Below are positions 8,235-17,640 of a DNA stretch of 64,000 nt, one piece after another (the first letter of the stretch is position 1; the number at the start of each line of letters is the position of its first letter). The translations under genes and the position numbers were made by a program. Source of the DNA: Verrucomicrobiaceae bacterium (GTDB lineage Bacteria > Verrucomicrobiota > Verrucomicrobiia > Verrucomicrobiales > Verrucomicrobiaceae); NCBI GenBank assembly GCA_947458455.1, contig CANGYJ010000001.1, forward strand, positions 496,001-560,000, read 5' to 3'. Under the pieces are notes generated by a model. The model did not search any database, had not been told where the DNA came from, and saw nothing but the letters and a program-made list of their open reading frames with translations.

Positions 8235-9776
8235 TCACAGCAGCCGCCACTCGTGCCCGTCCAGTCCTAGGAGATCATCGGCCTCCTTCGGTCCCCAGCT
8301 TCCGGCGGGGTATTCGCACATCGGAGGTGGGTTGTCGGATTGATGCCAAGCGTGTTCGATTTCGTCGATGAATTTCCAGGCGTTCTCCACCTCGTCGCGA
8401 CGGGCAAAGAGCGTGGCATCACCGGCCATCGCATCGAGCAGGAGGCGCTCGTAGGCCTCCGGGCTGGCTTTGCCAAAGCTCGACGAGTAGCGGAAGTCCA
8501 TCTTCACCTGCTGCATGTTCATCGCCTGGCCGGGCTGCTTGCACAGGATGCGCATCGCCATGCCTTCATCGGGCTGAATGCGGATGACGAGGGTGTTTTC
8601 GCTGTTTTTGATGAGGTTCTTCGTCGCGAAAGGCACCTGCGGCGGCTTCTTGAAGTGAATACTGATCTCGGTGGCCTTCTTCGGGAGTTGCTTACCCATG
8701 CGGATGTAGAAAGGCACTCCCTGCCAGCGCCAGGTATCAATGAACAGACGCAGCGCCACATAAGCCTCCGTCTTCGACTCAGGATTCACGCGGTCTTCCT
8801 GACGATAACCCACTCGGGACACGCCATCGACGCTGCCTGCGGTGTATTGGGCGCGGATCACATTCTTGCCCACGGCCTCTGGGCCGATGAGCGGACGCAA
8901 GGCGCGGATGACCTTCACCTTCTCGTCTCGCACGCTATCGGCGCTGAGATCCGTGGGCGGCTCCATGGCCACGAGGCTGAGGAGCTGGAAGAGATGGTTT
9001 TGCACCATGTCACGCAGGGCACCGGCGGTATCGTAGTAACCGCCGCGACCGCCCTCCATGCCGAGATTTTCGGCACAGGTGATTTGAATGTGGTCGATGT
9101 AGCGGCTGTTCCAATTCGGCTCGAAGAGCGCATTGGCAAAGCGCAGCACCATGATGTTCTGCGCCGTTTCTTTGCCCAGATAATGGTCGATGCGGTAGGT
9201 GTCTTCCTCTTTGAAGGTGGCATTCACCACGCTGTTGAGGCCGCGTGCGGTGGCCAGATCCTTGCCGAACGGCTTTTCGCAGACCACGCGGGCCCATTTG
9301 CCGCCCACGCCTTCATTCAGGCCGGTGGCACGCAGCATTTCGAGGATGGGTTTAAAGGCCTCAGGAGCCGAAGCCAGATAAAACAGCCGGTTCGCGGGCG
9401 TGCCGCGTTCTTGATCGAATTTATCCAGCTGGAGCTTGAGGTTCACATAACCCGCCGGGTCCTCGAACTCGCTGCGGTGGTAGTGGATGCACTGGGAAAA
9501 GCTGGCCCAAAGCTCGTCGTTGTGGCCTTGGCGGCTGTTTTTACGGTTTCCGGCCTCCAACTCCGTGCGGAAGACCTCATCCGTCTTCTCTCGTCGGGCA
9601 AAGCCCACCACCTTGAACTGCGGGGGCAGGTCACCGCAGGCGGCGATGTTGTAGAAGGCAGGAATGAGCTTGCGATTGGTGAGATCGCCAGTGGCGCCGA
9701 AGATGACGACGGTGCATGGCTCCGCCCGGTGACGGGAGAGCAGCGTTTCTTGGAAGGGGTTTTCCAGATCGGGCAT
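8235..9776 (-). CDS. zwf: Glucose-6-phosphate 1-dehydrogenase
   Basis: The 513-residue protein has the usual length. It oxidises glucose-6-phosphate to 6-phosphogluconolactone with NADP+, the first step of the oxidative pentose phosphate route. The N-terminal Rossmann motif is GATGDLTNRKL (27-37). EKPFG is at 167-171 and the catalytic substrate-binding RIDHYLGKE at 195-203, with His in the signature position. The C-terminal half has the dehydrogenase beta-sheet domain ending in AGSWGPKEADDLL. It stands alone here; no gnd or pgl is nearby. The gene converges with the GNAT gene at its 3' end, leaving only 15 bp. Confidence 0.96.
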   Translation of the reverse strand: MPDLENPFQETLLSRHRAEPCTVVIFGATGDLTNRKLIPAFYNIAACGDLPPQFKVVGFARREKTDEVFRTELEAGNRKNSRQGHNDELWASFSQCIHYHRSEFEDPAGYVNLKLQLDKFDQERGTPANRLFYLASAPEAFKPILEMLRATGLNEGVGGKWARVVCEKPFGKDLATARGLNSVVNATFKEEDTYRIDHYLGKETAQNIMVLRFANALFEPNWNSRYIDHIQITCAENLGMEGGRGGYYDTAGALRDMVQNHLFQLLSLVAMEPPTDLSADSVRDEKVKVIRALRPLIGPEAVGKNVIRAQYTAGSVDGVSRVGYRQEDRVNPESKTEAYVALRLFIDTWRWQGVPFYIRMGKQLPKKATEISIHFKKPPQVPFATKNLIKNSENTLVIRIQPDEGMAMRILCKQPGQAMNMQQVKMDFRYSSSFGKASPEAYERLLLDAMAGDATLFARRDEVENAWKFIDEIEHAWHQSDNPPPMCEYPAGSWGPKEADDLLGLDGHEWRLL

Positions 9777-10277
9777 TTTTTAGGGGTGGGGGGTGCGCCA
9801 GACTAGCCCTTGCCTCCCCGATGGCAACCCGTGATGCTCCACCACACCGTGAGGATGGATGAAATGCCTTCATCGCGTGCATGAAAAAGACCAAAGTTAA
9901 CCCCTGCATGGCGAATTTATGCCATTCACCCCAGAGCCCTGGAACTCATGGCGGCTCGATTGTGGGACAGGGAGTAAACTCCCTCAGATTCAGAGCGGCC
10001 CGCAGATTCTTCAGAAACCAATCTGAGGGTCGCTCTGAATCTGAGGGAGCTTTTCCGAACTTTTTGCCGTCCATCTTTTTGCCGGCCAAGTCAGTCAGGA
10101 ACCTGCAGCTTGTCGTTTGTAACGCGAATCCAAGCCCAACCCGCACTTATGCTGTAGCGTGTTCTAGCGCGGAATTTCGCTTCGGTTGCGAATTTAGTGC
10201 GTTGGACCACTCTCGCTTTCATTCTTGTTGGAGCGACAACAAGATCTGATGATTAAACGCACCTTAAGCTGCCACAT
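9777..10277. other. Intergenic region with one long hairpin, otherwise no gene seen
   Basis: This 500-bp gap lies between zwf and the ankyrin gene, so it must hold both promoters. A plus-strand open frame (9881-10249) has no recognisable content and includes both arms of the hairpin at 9979-10049, so I do not call it a gene. Base composition becomes more AT-rich after 10080. Confidence 0.5.
9979..10049. repeat. Long perfect inverted repeat (REP-like hairpin)
   Basis: The left arm CTCCCTCAGATTCAGAGCG (9979-9997) is the exact reverse complement of the right arm (10031-10049). Pairing can continue across one G-T wobble to 10001/10027 (23 pairs), and the loop can add CAGATT/AATCTG. It is not beside a gene end and lacks a clean T-tract, so a dispersed palindromic repeat is more likely than a terminator. 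Confidence 0.75.
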
Positions 10278-10655
10278 ATGACCTCTGCCGCCTTGCAGAA
10301 ATTTCTGGATGAAATTCGCACTCTACCTGAATTCATCTGCCAAAGCCCGGCACCAGTAGGCGTCTCGACGCGAGGATTGTTTGGCAATACACCGCTTCAT
10401 GTCGCAGCGATTCGAGGCGATGTGGATATCATCACATCGTTGCTTGCAGCCGGTGCGACCATCGACGCCCGTGGCGAACAGGGCGGCACACCGCTCCATG
10501 ATGCCACCAGCCAAGGACACGCGAAAGCCGTAGAGTTGCTCTTGGCAAGCGGTGCTGACCCAAGCATCGAAAATGAGATGGGGCACACGGCCGAGTTCAT
10601 CGCAAAGCTAGGGGGCCAACGAGAGATTGCCTTATTATTTCAGACTCAACTCTGA
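10278..10655 (+). CDS. Small ankyrin-repeat protein
   Basis: The 125-residue protein has two to three ankyrin repeats: GNTPLHVAAIRGDVDIITSL, then GGTPLHDATSQGHAKAVELL, then a degenerate MGHTAEFIAKLGGQREIAL. There is no signal peptide or membrane segment, so it is probably a cytoplasmic protein-binding module. Partners are unknown. It ends 84 bp before the TPR protein gene on the same strand. Codon use and composition look more AT-rich than the neighbours in its first third. Confidence 0.8.
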   Translation: MTSAALQKFLDEIRTLPEFICQSPAPVGVSTRGLFGNTPLHVAAIRGDVDIITSLLAAGATIDARGEQGGTPLHDATSQGHAKAVELLLASGADPSIENEMGHTAEFIAKLGGQREIALLFQTQL

Positions 10656-10739
10656 AGCTTGCACCACTCGCCTATCTCCGAAACTTCATGGACGCCCCGC
10701 ATTGCCAGTGTTTCAAACACAGCCTACACTCCCAGCCGC

Positions 10740-13367
10740 ATGCCCCGCCGCGCCCTTTTGATCCTGCTTGCTTGTAGCCGCATCCTGCCTTCCGCCCTCG
10801 CGGAGGGGCTGGAGGAGGCACCAGCCTTTCGCACCGCTCAGCAGGCCCTCGCCGACGGACTGCCGGAAGTCGCCGCCGTGAAGGCCGGACGGCTTTTGGA
10901 AGGCAAATCGTGGTCCAAATCGGAGCAGAAGCAGCTCGCCACCTTCGCCGCCGAGGCTTGGGCGCGAGCGGGAAAAGCCGCCGAGCTGCTCGCCCTCGCC
11001 GAGGCTCACGATCTGGACGAGGAGCACTTCTGGCGGGCCCAGGCCCATGCTTTGAAGGGCGATCTCGCCGAAGCACGCGAGGAACTCACCAGCGGCACCC
11101 CCCCCCTCTCCGCCCCAGCCAGCCTGCTGCTCGGCCAGGTGCTCGCCTCCCTCGGAGAAAACGATGCGGCACGCGAGGAGATCGAACCCCTGCTCGTCCA
11201 CGAACTCGCCGCCATCCGCCGTCACGCCCGCCTGTTACTCGCCGAGATCGAAACCGGCGCGGGCAAGGTACATGCCGCCCTCCAGCTTCTCGATCAAGAG
11301 CGTGATCCCGATGATGCCACCGCCGAGCTCATCCGCGCCCGCTGCCTGCTGCTCACCGCGAAGCTCGGCGAGGCTCGCGTGACCTTGGAAAAGGTCCTTT
11401 CGCTTTCCACAGGTGGTGAGCGTGCTCGCCATGCGGCGAGCGTCATGCTGGCGGAGGTTTGGCTTCAGGAAAAACAGCCGGAGAAAGCCTTCGCTCACCT
11501 CGTGAAGATGCTCGACACCACCGTGACCAGCGAGTCATGGCCGGATGCCTTTGATATGCTCGACCGCGCTTGGATGGCGCAGCCCGATCCCCGCGTGCTG
11601 CCAGAGGTCGTCACCCGCTGGGCCGTGCAGGGCAGCCAGGCCCAGCAGGCACCGGAGCCATCCCCTGCCCTCGAAAACGCCAGCGCCACCTTTCGCGGCC
11701 ACGCGGAATTCACCCTCGCCCGATGGCTTCGCGCTGAAAAACGCCCCATCGAGGCCGCCGGGTTACTTGAAGGCTACATCCAGCTTCATCCCGGCCATCC
11801 GCGACTCAGCGCCGCGCTGCGCCTGGCCATGGAAATCTATTCCGAACTCCGCGCCGATGTCCGCGTGCTTCAACTCTCGGAAATGTGGCGCTCCCAGTTC
11901 AGCGGCGATGAAGGCGGCACCCTCGTCGATTTCCTCGCCGGCAGCATCCAGTATGGCCGCGCGGAATTCCTCCCCGCTCAAGAATCCTTCGATGCCGCCG
12001 CCAATGTGGCTGGTTCCCTCTCCGAGCGCCGCCGTTCCCTTTTCAACTCCGCCATCTGCGCCTTCAAAGGAGGGGGTCTCGTGCTCTACCTCGGCCTCCT
12101 GGCCCAACTCGAAGCTGCGGGCGGCAGCCAGGACGCCACGGGGGATTCCGCGGCGGATCTCCAGCTCGAAAAAGCCCTCGAAGCCGCCGCACAGCATCGT
12201 GACGATGCGGAAGAAAGCCTGCGCACCTTCATCACCACACGTCCCTGGCATCCGCGCCTTCCTGAAGCCCAGCTCGCCCTCGCCGCGTGGCTGCTGCAAA
12301 GCCCGCCGCCGCGCACCGATGAAGCCCAAAAGCTCCTCGCCGCCATCCACCTACCCGCCGAACCTTCCGAAGCACGCGATAACCTATCCCAACGCATCGA
12401 TCACACACGCCTCTGGCTCCGTGAGATTAGCGGCGACCTCAAAAACCTCGCCCTCGACTGCGCCGCCTTTGCCAAAGCCTGGCCCAAGAGCCCGCTCCTC
12501 CCCGAAGTGCGCATGAAGGAAGCCGGAGCGCACTTCCAGCTCGAAGATTTTGCCAGCGCACGCACCAGCTTCGAGATCATCGCCAAAGAACATCCCGAAT
12601 CCCCCCAGGCGGATACCGCCCTCTACTTTGCCGCCCTTTCCGCCATGTCCGTCATGAGCGCCGAGGGCCGGGAGCGAGCCTTGGAAATCTGGGAAACACT
12701 CGCCAAAAAAGGCGGCCCGCTCGCCATTGCCTCACGCCGTCAGCAGGCGCTCGCCTTCCGCCGTCAGGCCGATCTTCCTTCCGCCCTCAAGGCACTCGAT
12801 CAAATCCTCGCCACGAAGTCCCTTGATGACGACATGAAGAACCTAGCCCTCTGCGAAAAAGCCGAGGTGCTGCTTCTACAGGGCAAAAAAGAGCCTCAAA
12901 GCCTCGAAACCGCCGCCAAGCTCCTCCGGCAGTTTGTGGATCAGGACAGCCGTTTGAGCTTTCTGTGGAAGGCACGGGCCGGTTACACCCTTGCCACCGT
13001 CCTCCACGAAGCTGGCAGCGATGCCGAAGCCCTCGAAGCCTGCTACGATACCCTCCGCGCTGCTGATACCTCCCCGCCATCCAATCCGGCGGACTACATC
13101 TGGTTCTCCAAAACCGGCTTCTTCGGCGTCGAGCTCCTCGAATCCGCCCATCAATGGGAAGCCGCCGCCAAGCTCGCCGAACAGATCGCCCAAGTAAAAG
13201 GCTCACGGGCCACGGACGCCCGCCAAATCGCCACCAAGATCCGCCTGGAGCACTTCCTGTGGGATGGCCCCAAGCCCACTCCGCCCGTGCAGCCCGCTCT
13301 CCCCGCCATCCCGGTGCCCGAAGAGCCAACGCCCGCCAAAAAATCCACCTCCAAGAAAAAGAAATGA
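10740..13367 (+). CDS. Large secreted TPR-repeat protein
   Basis: The 875-residue protein starts at MPRRALLILLACSRILPSA (ATG 10740), giving a signal peptide ending near ALA-EG; an in-frame start 27 codons upstream has no export signal. The rest is helical and rich in Ala, Leu and Glu, with many TPR-like pairs (for example ARTSFEIIAKEHPESPQADT and AAKLLRQFVDQDSRLSFLWK). It resembles periplasmic TPR scaffolds of the YbgF/BamD kind but much longer. The C-terminus is Pro/Lys-rich (PAKKSTSKKKK). No enzymatic domain is visible. It may organise an envelope complex; that is inference. Confidence 0.8.
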   Translation: MPRRALLILLACSRILPSALAEGLEEAPAFRTAQQALADGLPEVAAVKAGRLLEGKSWSKSEQKQLATFAAEAWARAGKAAELLALAEAHDLDEEHFWRAQAHALKGDLAEAREELTSGTPPLSAPASLLLGQVLASLGENDAAREEIEPLLVHELAAIRRHARLLLAEIETGAGKVHAALQLLDQERDPDDATAELIRARCLLLTAKLGEARVTLEKVLSLSTGGERARHAASVMLAEVWLQEKQPEKAFAHLVKMLDTTVTSESWPDAFDMLDRAWMAQPDPRVLPEVVTRWAVQGSQAQQAPEPSPALENASATFRGHAEFTLARWLRAEKRPIEAAGLLEGYIQLHPGHPRLSAALRLAMEIYSELRADVRVLQLSEMWRSQFSGDEGGTLVDFLAGSIQYGRAEFLPAQESFDAAANVAGSLSERRRSLFNSAICAFKGGGLVLYLGLLAQLEAAGGSQDATGDSAADLQLEKALEAAAQHRDDAEESLRTFITTRPWHPRLPEAQLALAAWLLQSPPPRTDEAQKLLAAIHLPAEPSEARDNLSQRIDHTRLWLREISGDLKNLALDCAAFAKAWPKSPLLPEVRMKEAGAHFQLEDFASARTSFEIIAKEHPESPQADTALYFAALSAMSVMSAEGRERALEIWETLAKKGGPLAIASRRQQALAFRRQADLPSALKALDQILATKSLDDDMKNLALCEKAEVLLLQGKKEPQSLETAAKLLRQFVDQDSRLSFLWKARAGYTLATVLHEAGSDAEALEACYDTLRAADTSPPSNPADYIWFSKTGFFGVELLESAHQWEAAAKLAEQIAQVKGSRATDARQIATKIRLEHFLWDGPKPTPPVQPALPAIPVPEEPTPAKKSTSKKKK

Positions 13368-13407
13368 GTGCGTTCACGAACTCGAAGCTCTTCCAAGCCT
13401 AACTCTC

Positions 13408-14082
13408 TTGAAGCCCTTCACCCTCCTCGCCCAAGCACACACGCCCGATGGCGCTGAACTCACGCTGCATGCGCATGACACGCACTTTTATCTGCGTGTA
13501 AACCGCCAGCCACTCATGGGCACCAATGCCTCGGAATCCGAGAAGGTGCTCGCCCAGCTCGCCTGTGCCCGCTCCCGCTCTCCGGCCAAGGCACGCGTGC
13601 TCATCGGCGGCCTCGGCTTTGGCTTCTCCCTGCGTCAGGTCCTGGAAATCGTCGGCCCGGAGGCCAGCGTGCATGTGGCGGAGCTGCTGCCGGAGGTCGT
13701 GGCCTGGAATCGTGAATACCTGAGCAGCGTCAATGGCCTGCTGCTTGATGACTCACGCGTCGAAATCTTCATCGAGGACGTCTTCAAAGTCCTCTCGCGT
13801 GCGCCCGCCGGGCATTACGACGCCATCTTGCTTGATGTGGACAATGGCCCCATCGCCATGGTGCAGGATGGCAATGCGCGGCTTTACCAGGCACAAGGCT
13901 TTGCCGCCATCACGCAGGCGCTCAAGCCCGGCGGCCGAGTCACCTTCTGGTCAGCCAGCACCGATCACGCCTTTGCCAAACGCCTCGCCAAAGCCGGCTT
14001 CAAAGTCGAAACCGTCGCCGCCAAAGCCTACCCCCAGGCCAAACGCGGCACCCACACCATCTTCGTCGCGGATCGAAAATAA
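13408..14082 (+). CDS. Spermidine synthase-like methyltransferase-fold protein
   Basis: The protein has 224 residues from a TTG start at 13408 (MKPFTLLAQAHTPDG); the frame upstream overlaps the TPR gene and has no ATG in a useful place. It has a Rossmann-type core: VLIGGLGFGFSLRQVLE (nucleotide loop), HVAELLPEVV, a segment with DSRVEIFIEDVF, and YDAILLDVDNGP. This layout matches polyamine aminopropyltransferase-like proteins. The usual catalytic Asp pattern is only partly present, so true spermidine synthase activity is uncertain. It may be coupled translationally to the TPR gene, 40 bp upstream. No other polyamine gene is nearby. Confidence 0.75.
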   Translation: MKPFTLLAQAHTPDGAELTLHAHDTHFYLRVNRQPLMGTNASESEKVLAQLACARSRSPAKARVLIGGLGFGFSLRQVLEIVGPEASVHVAELLPEVVAWNREYLSSVNGLLLDDSRVEIFIEDVFKVLSRAPAGHYDAILLDVDNGPIAMVQDGNARLYQAQGFAAITQALKPGGRVTFWSASTDHAFAKRLAKAGFKVETVAAKAYPQAKRGTHTIFVADRK

Positions 14083-14083
14083 C

Positions 14084-14347
14084 TCAGTCAGCTTTCGGGC
14101 CTGCGTCATTCCCCCGCTCCCCTTTGATATCCGGCAGCGCATCCAGATACAGTTCCTCCACCTTCGCCCGTGCCCACTCCGTGCGACGCAGAAAAGTGAG
14201 GCTGGATTTGATACTCGGATGCCAGTTGAAGCAATTGATCGGGATCATGCGCCCCAGCATCTCCCAGCCGAAATGCGCCACGAGTTGCGTGAGCATCATC
14301 TCGAGCGTGATGCCGTGAAGTGGATTTTTGGGACCGGCGGCGTGCAT
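14084..14347 (-). CDS. VF530-family (DUF2132) DNA-binding-like protein
   Basis: The 87-residue protein contains the family signature [15 protein letters not shown], then [14 protein letters not shown] and [20 protein letters not shown], then VEELYL. This small helical family was named from a Vibrio protein structure and is thought to bind DNA; its cellular role is unknown. The gene converges with the spermidine synthase-like gene, with one base between the stops. The match to the family pattern is strong over most of the length; the final 15 residues ([12 protein letters not shown]) are a variable tail. Confidence 0.88.
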   Translation of the reverse strand: MHAAGPKNPLHGITLEMMLTQLVAHFGWEMLGRMIPINCFNWHPSIKSSLTFLRRTEWARAKVEELYLDALPDIKGERGNDAGPKAD

Positions 14348-14513
14348 GGCGGTTATGCCTTTGGCAGGGTGAAAAGGGAGATCGTGGGGCGCATGTCAGC
14401 GTAGGTTAGCCCTTGGATGGGAGGTGTGCAAAAGCGTTCTCGATTTCAGAACCTTGGCAGCGTATGGAAAAACATGCTCGCCACCTTCCCCACCACATTC
14501 AAAGTGATCCGAC

Positions 14514-15560
14514 ATGCTCCGACCACTCCCTGACCTTTCGCCCGAGGAACTGGCCGCCTGGATGAAAACCAGAGGCTTCAAGGAAGCCCATGCGCCGCGT
14601 GTCATCCGCCAGCTTTTCGAGACCGCCATCTCCGCCGATCAAATGCCCTCAAAGCTCGGCGAGCAGCTCACGCAGTCGTTTTCATCCAAAGCCGCCGAAC
14701 TCGCCCGCCAGCAAGTCTCCGAAGATGGCACCGCCAAGCTCCTCCTGCGCCTCGCCGATGGGCGCACCGTCGAATCCGTGCTCATGCCGGACTATCATCC
14801 CCTCCGCGCCGCCGGTTGCATCTCCAGCCAGGTCGGCTGCGCCATGGGCTGCGATTTCTGCGCCACCACTCAGACAGGCTTTGAGCGCAATCTGACCTCC
14901 GGCGAGATCATCGAGCAGTTCCTCCATCTCCGCCGCGAGGCACGCAACGCAGGCCGCACCCTTCGCACCCTTGTTTTCATGGGCATGGGCGAGCCGATGC
15001 TGAACCTCAAGAACGTCCTGGCCGCCGTGCGCCGCATCGCCGATCCGCAATTCGGAGCCTTTGGCTGGCGGCAAATCACCATCTCCACCGTCGGCATCGT
15101 CCCCGGCATCGAGGAACTGCGTCAGGCCGATCTCGGCGTCCACCTCGCCCTCTCCCTGCATGCCCCCGATGATGCCACGCGGGCGGATTTACTGCCCATG
15201 GGCCGTCGTTTCCCTGTCCAGGAAGTGCTGGAGGCCGCGGATCGCTATCAGGCGCAAACCGGACGCATCACCACCATTCAATACTGCCTCCTCGACGGCG
15301 TAAACGACTCCCTCGCCCAAGCCCGCGACCTCGCCCGCCTGCTCGCGGAGCGCCGCATGCATGTGAATCTCCTTCGCTACAATCCCACCGGCCTTAGCCT
15401 GCGAGGCCGTCACTACGCCCCCAGCTCCACGGAGCACACGGAAGCCTTTCTCGCCGAACTCCGCACCCATGGTGCCATCGCTCATCTGCGCCGTGCTCGC
15501 GGTCCAGACATCGACGCCGCCTGCGGACAATTGCGACGCCGCGAATGGCAGCCTGCTTGA
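14514..15560 (+). CDS. rlmN: Dual-specificity 23S rRNA/tRNA adenine-C2 methyltransferase RlmN
   Basis: The 348-residue radical SAM enzyme would methylate C2 of A2503 in 23S rRNA and A37 of some tRNAs. The [4Fe-4S] motif CAMGCDFC is at 109-116, with the extra Cys102 seven residues before it and a C-terminal Cys337 in DIDAACGQL. These correspond to the Cys pair used in the methyl-Cys mechanism. FMGMGEPMLN and the segment ending in LALSLHAPDD are SAM- and substrate-binding signatures. The start at 14514 gives a normal-length N-terminus. RlmN rather than Cfr is supported by the conserved GERGPDID-like end and chromosomal setting. Confidence 0.96.
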   Translation: MLRPLPDLSPEELAAWMKTRGFKEAHAPRVIRQLFETAISADQMPSKLGEQLTQSFSSKAAELARQQVSEDGTAKLLLRLADGRTVESVLMPDYHPLRAAGCISSQVGCAMGCDFCATTQTGFERNLTSGEIIEQFLHLRREARNAGRTLRTLVFMGMGEPMLNLKNVLAAVRRIADPQFGAFGWRQITISTVGIVPGIEELRQADLGVHLALSLHAPDDATRADLLPMGRRFPVQEVLEAADRYQAQTGRITTIQYCLLDGVNDSLAQARDLARLLAERRMHVNLLRYNPTGLSLRGRHYAPSSTEHTEAFLAELRTHGAIAHLRRARGPDIDAACGQLRRREWQPA

Positions 15561-15593
15561 AACCATCTTACACCACCGTACTCACGCCTCCCC

Positions 15594-16211
15594 ATGAGAA
15601 CCCTGCTCTTCCTCCTCGCCACCTCGCTCGTCCACGCCGACCCCGTGCCGCTTTTTGACGGCAAAACCTTCACCGGCTGGGAGGGCGACATCGGCAGCGT
15701 CTGGCGGATCGAGGACGGAGCCTTCGTCGCGGGTTCGCTGGAGAAAAAGCAGGAGAAAAACAACTTCCTCGCCACCGAGAAAATGTACGGCGACTTCGAA
15801 CTCACGCTGAAATGGAAGCTCGAAGGCACCGAAGGCTTCGTGAACGGCGGCGTGCAATTCCGCACCGTGCGTATCCCCAATCACCACGAAGTCTCTGGCT
15901 ACCAAGCCGACCTCGGCAAAGGCTACGACGGCGCTTTGTATGACGAAAGCCGCCGCAAAAAGATGCTGGCCCAGCCCACGCCCGAAGTGCTCGCCAAAGC
16001 GCAAAAACCCCTCGGCGAGTGGAATGACTACCGCATCCGCGCCGAGGGCAAACACATCCAAATCTGGCTCAACGGCGTGCAAACCGCCGATTTCACCGAA
16101 ACCGAGCCCAACATCGACCTCACCGGCATCATCGCCGTCCAAATCCACGGCGGAGCAACCTCCATCGTCCGCTACAAAGACCTCATGATCGAGGAACTGC
16201 CCGCCAATTGA
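15594..16211 (+). CDS. Secreted DUF1080 (3-keto-disaccharide hydrolase-like) protein
   Basis: The 205-residue protein has a short signal peptide (MRTLLFLLATSLVHA). It starts the mature domain with DPVPLFDGKTFTGWEG, the hallmark of the DUF1080 concanavalin-like fold. Further blocks are FELTLKWKLEGT, GGVQFRT, GYQADLGKGYDGALYDE, WNDYRIRAEGKHIQIWLNG and GIIAVQIHGG. Members of this family, abundant in Verrucomicrobia and Planctomycetes, include glycoside-acting enzymes. It lies 33 bp after rlmN on the same strand, but a functional link is unlikely. The exact substrate cannot be read. Confidence 0.88.
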   Translation: MRTLLFLLATSLVHADPVPLFDGKTFTGWEGDIGSVWRIEDGAFVAGSLEKKQEKNNFLATEKMYGDFELTLKWKLEGTEGFVNGGVQFRTVRIPNHHEVSGYQADLGKGYDGALYDESRRKKMLAQPTPEVLAKAQKPLGEWNDYRIRAEGKHIQIWLNGVQTADFTETEPNIDLTGIIAVQIHGGATSIVRYKDLMIEELPAN

Positions 16212-16302
16212 TCTTTCCCCCTCATCAGGATCGATTCCATAGAATCCATCCTTTACAGGAGGACACATTGGCCGAACTTTAGAGCCAGTCGATGCCTTGA
16301 CC

Positions 16303-17625
16303 ATGAGAGATGTGCTCCGCTTGATCCTCGAAGACTCCATCAGTTCCCCGTTGCGGGAGCTGACGCGGAGGGATGTCGCCCTGCCCCGGGTGCCCGGCAA
16401 GGTTCAGGCCATCATCGGCATGCGTCGCGCTGGAAAGACCTGCTTTCTGCAGCAGTGCATGGCGGAGCGGCTCGCGGCGGGGCATCCGCGTGATTCCATG
16501 GTCTATGTCAGCTTTGATGACGAGCGTCTCACTGGCATGGAGGCCGCTCAGCTTCACTGGGTGCTGGAGGAGTATTACCGCCTCTGCCCCAAGCACCGCG
16601 ACAGCCGCCGCGTCATGTTTTGCTTTGACGAAATCCAGGGCGTGCCGGGTTGGGAAACCTTCATCCGCCGTATAGTGGATTCTGAAAAGGTGGACATCTT
16701 TCTCAGCGGCTCCTCGGCAAAGATGCTCAGCCGCGAGGTGGCCACCTCACTGCGTGGTCGCGCCATGGAGTCCGTGGTGCATCCTTTCAGCTTCCGAGAG
16801 CACTTACGCCACCTAAACGATGAGCCTGCTCCCGACAAACCGTTCGGCAAAGCTCAGCGTTCACGCTTGGAGCGTGCCTTTGCCTCTTATCTCAAAACTG
16901 GCGGATTCCCCGAGGCCCAGAGCGTGCCGACAGCCGAGCAGGTTTCACTGCTCCAAGGTTATGTGGACACCGTCATCCTGCGGGACGTGATGGAGCGCCA
17001 TGGCGTGACGAATCTCACTGCGCTGCGCCAGCTCACTCGGCAATTACTCAACGCACCAGCGGGCTTGTTTAGCATGCACCGCTTTTTCAATGAGCAGAAA
17101 TCTCGAGGTGTCGCCGTCTCCAAAGACGCCCTGCATGCCATGCTCGGTTATTTGGAGGACGCATTCCTTGTGCGCCTACTGCCCATCCACACCAGCAGCG
17201 AGAGGCAGCGGCAGTCCAATCCGCGAAAGGGCTATCCCGTGGACCCCGGTCTCATCCATGCCTATGACCGCACCGGCCGCGCCAATACCGGCCATGCGCT
17301 CGAAACCGCCGTGATGATCGAGCTCGAGCGCCGGAGGCATACCCTCGCCTATGTGAAGACCACCGAAGGCTACGAAGTGGATTTCATGGCCTCGCCTTTG
17401 ACCGGCAAACCGCAGCTCATCCAGGTTTGCGCAGACATTTCCAATCCCGAAACCCTTCATCGCGAGTTCCGCGCCTTGGAGGCCGCCATGAAGGAGCAAC
17501 GCGGTCTAAAAGGCTGCCTGCTCACCCTCGATTCCACCGGCATCCTCCAAGCTTCCGCCGCCGCGCCTCGAAACGTCACGGTGCTGCCCGCCTGGGAATG
17601 GATGCTAGCGACACACTCTGACTGA
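16303..17625 (+). CDS. DUF4143-type AAA ATPase
   Basis: The protein has 440 residues from ATG 16303. Walker A is GMRRAGKTC, Walker B is VMFCFDEIQGVPGWE, and sensor I is FLSGSSAKMLSRE. These are the standard marks of the AAA_14/DUF4143 ATPases, with the C-terminal domain VKTTEGYEVDFMASPLTGKP resembling a restriction-endonuclease-like fold. The role of this widespread, horizontally mobile family is not established. An AGGAGG at 16257-16262 sits 4 bases before an in-frame ATT (16267), which could be a non-standard start adding 12 residues. The ATG itself has no Shine-Dalgarno sequence. It is unrelated to its neighbours. Confidence 0.88.
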   Translation: MRDVLRLILEDSISSPLRELTRRDVALPRVPGKVQAIIGMRRAGKTCFLQQCMAERLAAGHPRDSMVYVSFDDERLTGMEAAQLHWVLEEYYRLCPKHRDSRRVMFCFDEIQGVPGWETFIRRIVDSEKVDIFLSGSSAKMLSREVATSLRGRAMESVVHPFSFREHLRHLNDEPAPDKPFGKAQRSRLERAFASYLKTGGFPEAQSVPTAEQVSLLQGYVDTVILRDVMERHGVTNLTALRQLTRQLLNAPAGLFSMHRFFNEQKSRGVAVSKDALHAMLGYLEDAFLVRLLPIHTSSERQRQSNPRKGYPVDPGLIHAYDRTGRANTGHALETAVMIELERRRHTLAYVKTTEGYEVDFMASPLTGKPQLIQVCADISNPETLHREFRALEAAMKEQRGLKGCLLTLDSTGILQASAAAPRNVTVLPAWEWMLATHSD

Positions 17626-17640
17626 CCTCAAAAATTACCC

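Noticed and set aside
8340-9806. Plus-strand open frame opposite zwf
   Set aside because: It is antisense to a clear glucose-6-phosphate dehydrogenase.
9881-10249. Plus-strand frame of about 120 codons in the zwf-ankyrin gap
   Set aside because: It reads through both arms of a palindrome and has no signal, motif or coding bias.
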